The notes beneath the pieces are model-generated. The model searched no databases. It saw only the letters and a program-made list of their open reading frames with translations, and was not told the DNA's origin. This document shows, one piece after another, positions 59,136-64,000 of a stretch of DNA of 64,000 bases (positions within the stretch are counted from its first letter, which is position 1; each line of letters begins with the position of its first letter). Where the stretch lies: the NCBI RefSeq assembly GCF_022376445.1, contig NW_025954964.1, forward strand, positions 372,001-436,000, read 5' to 3'. The position numbers were made by a program, and so were the translations under genes. This DNA is from Fomitopsis serialis. Taxonomy: Eukaryota > Basidiomycota > Agaricomycetes > Polyporales > Fomitopsidaceae.

Positions 59136-60993
59136 ACATCTGTGAGTGCAAGTATGTTGACGTCATTCTCAGAGCCTCTTGCCTGGCGGGGCTGCTGTTG
59201 CGCCCGTCATCATTGCAACGGACAAAATGCAACTCACGCAATTCTCGGGCAGAAAATCAGTGTATCCGGTCTACATGACGCTCGGCAATTTTCGGGCTCT
59301 GAGACACAAGCCCTCCAAACATGCGTGTATCCTTATTGGATACCTCTCAGTGGACAAAATTGATTCCGATGGGATCACCAAGCGCAAGCAACACACCCTA
59401 GCACAGCAGCTGTTCCACACGTCGGTACACATTATTCTCGAACCACTTGTCGAGGCTGGGAAGAGCGGTATCAATGTTACCGGAGGGGATGGTGCGGTGC
59501 GCAGGGTACACCCGATTCTAGCCGCTTATGTCGCCAATTATCCAGAACAATGCTTGGTGACATGTTCCAAGTACGGTACATGTCCCAAGTGCCAACTCCC
59601 AGAGGACCAGCTCAAGTCGCCCTATGGAACCCGTCATTTCAAGAATGGAATCTCTGTTCTTTCTCAGGTCTCCGGTACTGAGCGCAAGTACATGGCACGA
59701 ATATTACTTGGCTGCTAGGTCGGTAAGATCCCCAAGAACGCGATACTAGTGTTCCGAGCTATCCTCAACTTCATCTATCTAGCGCAATATTTGACGCACG
59801 ACAAAACAACCCTGGGTCACATGGAGGAGGTGCTCTGGGTGTTCCACAAGAACAAGCAAGTTCTCGTCAATTGCGGTGTACGCGAACACCTAAACATTCT
59901 GAAATTCCATTCTCTACTACATTACGTCAACTCAATTCGCCTACTAGGAACAACCAACAACTACAATACCGAGGCGTTCGAACGTCTGCATATTGACTAT
60001 GCAAAGAACAGCTGGAGGTCCTCAAATCATCGAAATGCGCGACTGCAAATGGTCAAGTAGCTCGCGAGGCAGAAGAAGATGGTTATTTTCAGCCCGGCTA
60101 TGCGAAGACGACTGCAGAGGGACGATGATGAAGATGACATCGACGAGATGGCCACGGACGCAGCTGTTGGACACAAGGTTAGCATCAAACTACCAAAACA
60201 CCCCACAGTTCCCATGCAATCCCTTGCACGTATTGAAGACAGACACAATGCACCGGGCTTCACAAATGCGCTGGCTCAGTATATCTACACACTCAAGAAT
60301 AATTGATGTCTCACACCAACCCAACTCCTTACCGCCATCTCACACATGCCATTCGATCGAGTCAACGTATACCATGGATTCAAGTTTGCGCTGGAGCCCT
60401 TGACCAATAGCAAGGACGAAACCGACACAGTGAAGGTGCGCACTTCGATCGGCAAACAACCATGTTGGTTTGATACCGTTGTGGTATTGCAGGAGCAGGA
60501 TGCAGAAGCTACAGGGTTGCAAGGTAAGTACAGTCTCTCACTGGCAAGGTGTTTTATGCTGATTTGCGCATTCTCATTCTGCCCACTGACAGGCACGAGA
60601 ATCGGGCGTGTCCGAGTGATTTTCAGGCTCCCTGAGAAGATCAAAGACCCTCGCACTTGTGTTCCCCTGATGGCACCAAATTCATGGGCTGAACAAGGCC
60701 CATTGGCCTACATAGAGTGGTACGCTAAGGTTCCGTCTTCCGCTGACGCAATCCATATGATGTACTCTATTAACAAATCTCCCCTTCACTCTGCCGGTAA
60801 CCCAGTTGCAGACATTGTTCCATTAAGTACTATACGCCAATCCTGTCAATTGATTCCTAGATACCCTGGATCTGTAGGTGACGCACCAGAGATCTTGCCA
60901 CAGGAATGGAATACGGATACTATACTAGATGTAGCTTCGAAATTTCTACTGAATAATTGGGCCAGTTTGTATGCATACCAGACTCTGTGGTAA
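59136..60993 (+). pseudogene. Plavaka-type transposase, C-terminal half, three in-frame stops
   Basis: Landmarks in order: V-A-P-V-I-I-A-T-D-K-M-Q-L-T-Q-F-S-G (about 59205), Y-P-V-Y-M-T-L-G-N, I-G-Y-L-S-V-D-K, H-P-I-L-A-A-Y-V-A-N-Y-P-E-Q-C (about 59510), C-P-K-C; then a jump to G-T-R-H-F-K-N-G-I-S (about 59625), so the middle of the catalytic region is deleted. After TAG at 59716-59718 come the DUF6830-like parts: L-H-S-L-L-H-Y, G-T-T-N-N-Y-N-T-E, E-R-L-H-I-D-Y-A-K (about 59970). Further stops are TAG 60056-60058 (where Trp is expected) and TGA 60304-60306. G-R-V-R-V-I-F-R-L-P and Y-I-E-W-Y lead to the natural end at 60993, with one intron near 60522-60591. Clearly non-functional. Confidence 0.88.
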
Positions 60994-61270
60994 TTAGTAG
61001 TAACAGTACTTACGAGTCTTTTGTCTCCTCTCCAGGAGACAAATGTAATCTTTGGAACAAACATCCAGTTTTATTAGCTTCAATGTACGTCTCAAACTTC
61101 GACTGAAGCTGTGGGTCCCCACTCAAAAATCTTCAGTGCACCATCCTCGATCTCAAATGGCCTTGAGCAGCTTCCGCCAGTTCTAAAGCAGCTTTTAGCC
61201 GCTTTTGCTCTCTATATTACTTCAATAAGTACCGAAAGTCCTGACGAGTACATCTGGTTCTTTGAAAGGA
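60994..61270. other. 3' flank of the Plavaka remnant
   Basis: No coding. A short inverted repeat GTCTCCTCTCCAGGAGAC at about 61022-61039 could form a hairpin; meaning unknown. Confidence 0.4.
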
Positions 61271-62690
61271 TACATAAGTAACCTACGTTTTTCCAGATGT
61301 GTGGCCTCCAAAAAATGAAAAAAAGCTGATTGGGTATATTCTCAGTCACATATATGATGTGTCGTCTGTACATAGTATGCCTTCCCATACTTTCATATAA
61401 CTATGGCACCATTTGACAAAGCACAATAAAAAGCACATGCCTCACACTCATTCTTTTACATTGTTTGTGTTTCCTGTGATGCTTACCAATTACCTATGAA
61501 TTGTGTGAATACTGTCTAGTAGCTGACCTGGAAAGTTTGAATTACTTGTTGACTGTGCTCAGGCTGGACAAATGGCGGAGAATGAGATGACACCAACTCT
61601 ATTCCCTCATGTGATAATTGCTTGGAGCATATCTAACCTCTACCATCATATTATAGGCTGATGTATTACCAGGTCCTATTGTTCAAGTTATGCAATGAGC
61701 CTTGGGTGATATAATTGGCAGCTCTTGGCTTGCTCATATGGGCAGGGAATGATTGTACCATGTATTGACGATGTCTATTTTATTGACGATGTCTATTTGT
61801 ACAATGTCTACTGTCACTCAGACTTCCTTTGCTTACTAGGCAACCAGCAACAGACCATGCTTATAGTGGATTTCTAGGCAAATATCTGACTGTCCTTCTC
61901 TAGATCTCTAGTCAATAATAAGTGGCTTTGGATCACTCTCATTGGCAGTAACATTTCCCTTCACATGTTATCATAAAATGTCAGCTACTCATGCTGGATT
62001 CTTTGATGGTATATGGAAAGTCACACAATAACACCATAGACCCAGGAGTGAACACATGTGCCATTTTAACAGTGTTGTATATATCATGGGAGGGTTCAAG
62101 AAGCAGGTATTATTACACATGGTGCATTGTGGTAATATCTGGTGGAGTACCTGCCATTCCAAATAAACAGTAGAGAATCTGTATATATTGATAGGGTTTG
62201 AACAACAGCAATATGGTGGTGAATTGTGCATGCATACAAAAGAAGTAAGTGTCAGCCAGCAGATGAAACCAAAAGTTATCTAACAAAGGTTGAAAACCTT
62301 TGTGTCCATGGGACTTATGACTGGATACCATGACCATTGAGTAGGCATGACTGGAATACTGAGCAAAGGCAATAATGATTCCATGTGCAAGTCTCAGTGT
62401 AAGTATGTGCTCTTCACAGACAGTTTCCTATGAATATAGCAATAACACACGGTGGCTTACTTACTCAATTGTAATATTGCTCATGATGAAGCACTGAAAT
62501 CAACAATGTAGATAACCAGGATGCATAGAGTATTTGGGCTGTCAGACAGCAACTAGACAGTGAAAATGGGAAATAATGAATTCTTCACGCCTCAATGTGT
62601 CTAAACCAATGGGATCGTACTGCCAGCCATGGCCCTCTCCAGCAAGTGGAGTATACGAGATGATTGCAGAACACTTACACATTGAAGCCA
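61270..62690 (-). repeat. R1-family internal sequence, inverted and partly deleted
   Basis: About 61900-62030 pairs with 38590-38720 (TAGATCTCTAGTCAATAATA, ATGTCAGCTACTCATGCTGG), about 61480 with 39650, and about 62620-62670 with the GAGAGGGCCAT stretch at 36618, all in reverse orientation. The region is shorter than its counterpart, so about 1.3 kb is deleted. Non-coding, CpG-poor. Confidence 0.7.
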
Positions 62691-62700
62691 AATTGTTTAC

Positions 62701-63037
62701 CTTAAGTATCACATTCAGCTCCTCGACAATCAGCCATTCTTCTTTGTCTAGTTCGTACTTCCGCAGCTTCAGGGACTTGTCAGCGGTGATCGCGTCAATG
62801 GTGCTGCGGTATTCAAGAGCAAACTTCGACATCTTGTACGTTGAGTTCCAGCGTGTCTTAACATCGCGGGGTATCTGGCAAACGGGGAGCTTGTTGGCTT
62901 GGCAGGTACATCACCAGGCTGGCAGCACGATCATGGTGGACTGTATCACAGCATATGCTAGCTGTCGAACCTGAAGGATATATTAGCAGATGAATGATGT
63001 GTGACAAATCTGGCACAGTGGCACGTACCTTCAACAA
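62701..63037 (-). pseudogene. hAT-family transposase, middle part
   Basis: Minus-strand coding reads I-P-R-D-V-K-T-R-W-N-S-T-Y-K-M (about 62865), F-A-L-E-Y-R-S-T-I-D-A-I, L-R-K-Y-E-L-D-K-E-E-W and E-L-N-V-I-L-K, ending at 62701 before a GTAAAC donor. An in-frame TGA stands upstream after L-P-A-W. In hAT proteins of this type the next residues are x-F-K-D-A-T-L-F-F, which is how the fragment at 34034-35016 begins (Q-F-E-Q-A-T-L-F-Y). The 5' side is cut by R1 at 63038. Confidence 0.8.
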
Positions 63038-64000
63038 TTACGATCCCTGAGGTACGAAGGTATCGTTCTTATGATGGACCACCATGAAACGCCTTAGCGA
63101 TTCCTCCAGAATGGCAGTTTGTTCCCACAGTGCACGTGACATGCAGCCACCCCGATAAGCAGAGATAAGTAACTGTTAGTATAGGTTGCTTATCTGAGTC
63201 TGAAATTTCAGACTCCCAGACAACGCAACTTGGACCAACAGATACAAACAAATGCAGTGGCTAAGCGCTCAGTTATGGATATGGGGCCCATGAAACGCCT
63301 TAGCAACTCCCCCAATAAGGAAACTGGTGAACATATCATGTGACTGGCAGCTTGGTGGCTCAATGCTGCAAGCGCTCACACACTGTAGTGCCTATATAGT
63401 CTCAGCCAGTAACAAGGCATAGTATACATAGTATACTCATCTGATAGTCCTTCATGCAGAGAGTATACAGGGATTTTACTGAGTGCATACAGTGGCTGGC
63501 TAGGCCAGGAAATGCAAAATATCAAAATGCACATGTGCCTCTGCAGATTCAAAGTACTTGTTTATGGCTGAAATATGTTCTGTATGCACACTGTGATATA
63601 TATGGGTGGTTTAGGCACTGTGTACTGCTCAGTGATTTCTATAACAGAGCTAACAAGGTCAACAATGGGTCATTTTACCATCCATTGCCATATTGTGGCC
63701 CATGGACACCATGTAATGACCAAAATTGGGACTAAAAGTAACCATGCACTTGTCTTTGATGTGTCTGTATATTTCATAGATTTTCTGGATTTTTCTGAGC
63801 CCCAGATTCACCAGTTTGTGTATGATTCCTCTTTGGGAAGGCAATATACTTCATATGGCAATTATGCAGCCACTGGCTTTGTCTTGCACACAGACGCAAG
63901 CACAGAATACATATATGCATCTATACTTACACTACCATCCTATGGGGTGTCCTCAACTACATGAGTAGTTCCTACAGTCAAGTAGCAGGCTTGTATGAAT
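63038..64000. repeat. R1 left end, runs off the window
   Basis: Starts TTACGATCCCTGAGGTACG and is the near-identical inverse of 42010-42972. The element continues beyond 64000. Confidence 0.88.

Noticed and set aside
42010..64000. Identical small proteins at 42046-42941 and 63069-63964
   Set aside because: The frames are conserved only because the DNA is duplicated; several overlap on opposite strands and none begins a plausible gene.
1..64000. Classical RIP (CpA-directed) as the cause of AT-rich repeats
   Set aside because: The visible paired changes are at CpG (ACGGGT/ATGGGT) and the host looks like a basidiomycete; CpG methylation decay fits better, though I did not compute dinucleotide indices.

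Overview
The window looks like a transposon-dense piece of a basidiomycete (Agaricomycete-type) nuclear genome. The grounds are short introns of about 50-70 nt with GTRNGT donors and YAG acceptors, a Plavaka-type transposase with a DUF6830-like C-terminal region, hAT and pogo-like transposases, and a DUF6532-like protein. I see no rRNA, tRNA, CRISPR array or bacterial operon. The species cannot be named from the sequence alone.

Layout. 1-5.6 kb: a GC-rich, gene-like region cut by nested hAT-type non-autonomous elements. A 748-bp MITE (3224-3971) sits inside a 2.87-kb element (2110-4979), each with a perfect 8-bp target-site duplication (TSD); a second, inverted MITE copy ends at 540. 5.7-9.4 kb: a 21-bp minisatellite and a minus-strand gene for a disordered protein with internal repeats. 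10.9-11.4 kb: a possible small gene. 11.6-14.7 kb: a decayed hAT transposase. 15.2-17.36 kb: AT-rich repeat that cuts off the 3' end of a minus-strand gene (to 18.34 kb). 18.7-26.4 kb: a large minus-strand transposase split by a 3,284-bp element with a TA TSD (21451-24734). 26549-28481: an AT-rich relative of the 2110-4979 element, again with an 8-bp TSD. 28.7-43 kb: copies of a roughly 8-kb, non-coding, CpG-poor repeat with long terminal inverted repeats (here called R1) and a hAT C-terminal fragment at 34.0-35.0 kb. 43.6-51.7 kb: two diverged tandem copies of a pogo-like (CENP-B/DDE_1) element around one plausible small gene and one broken one. 52.0-55.2 kb: an apparently intact 12-exon minus-strand gene for a DUF6532-like protein. 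55.3-61.0 kb: a palindromic rearrangement with the N-terminal part of a Plavaka transposase, an inverted and apparently identical copy of part of the DUF6532-like gene, and the Plavaka C-terminal half with three in-frame stops. 61-64 kb: inverted R1-family sequence and the middle of a hAT transposase.

The only well-supported intact gene is the DUF6532-like one. The strongest observations are four precisely mapped insertions with duplications, a CpG-rich/CpG-depleted pair of one element family, 38-59-bp palindromes with an AATT centre inside repeats, the internal duplication of a host-type gene next to Plavaka pieces, and a hAT gene whose consecutive parts lie 27.7 kb apart.
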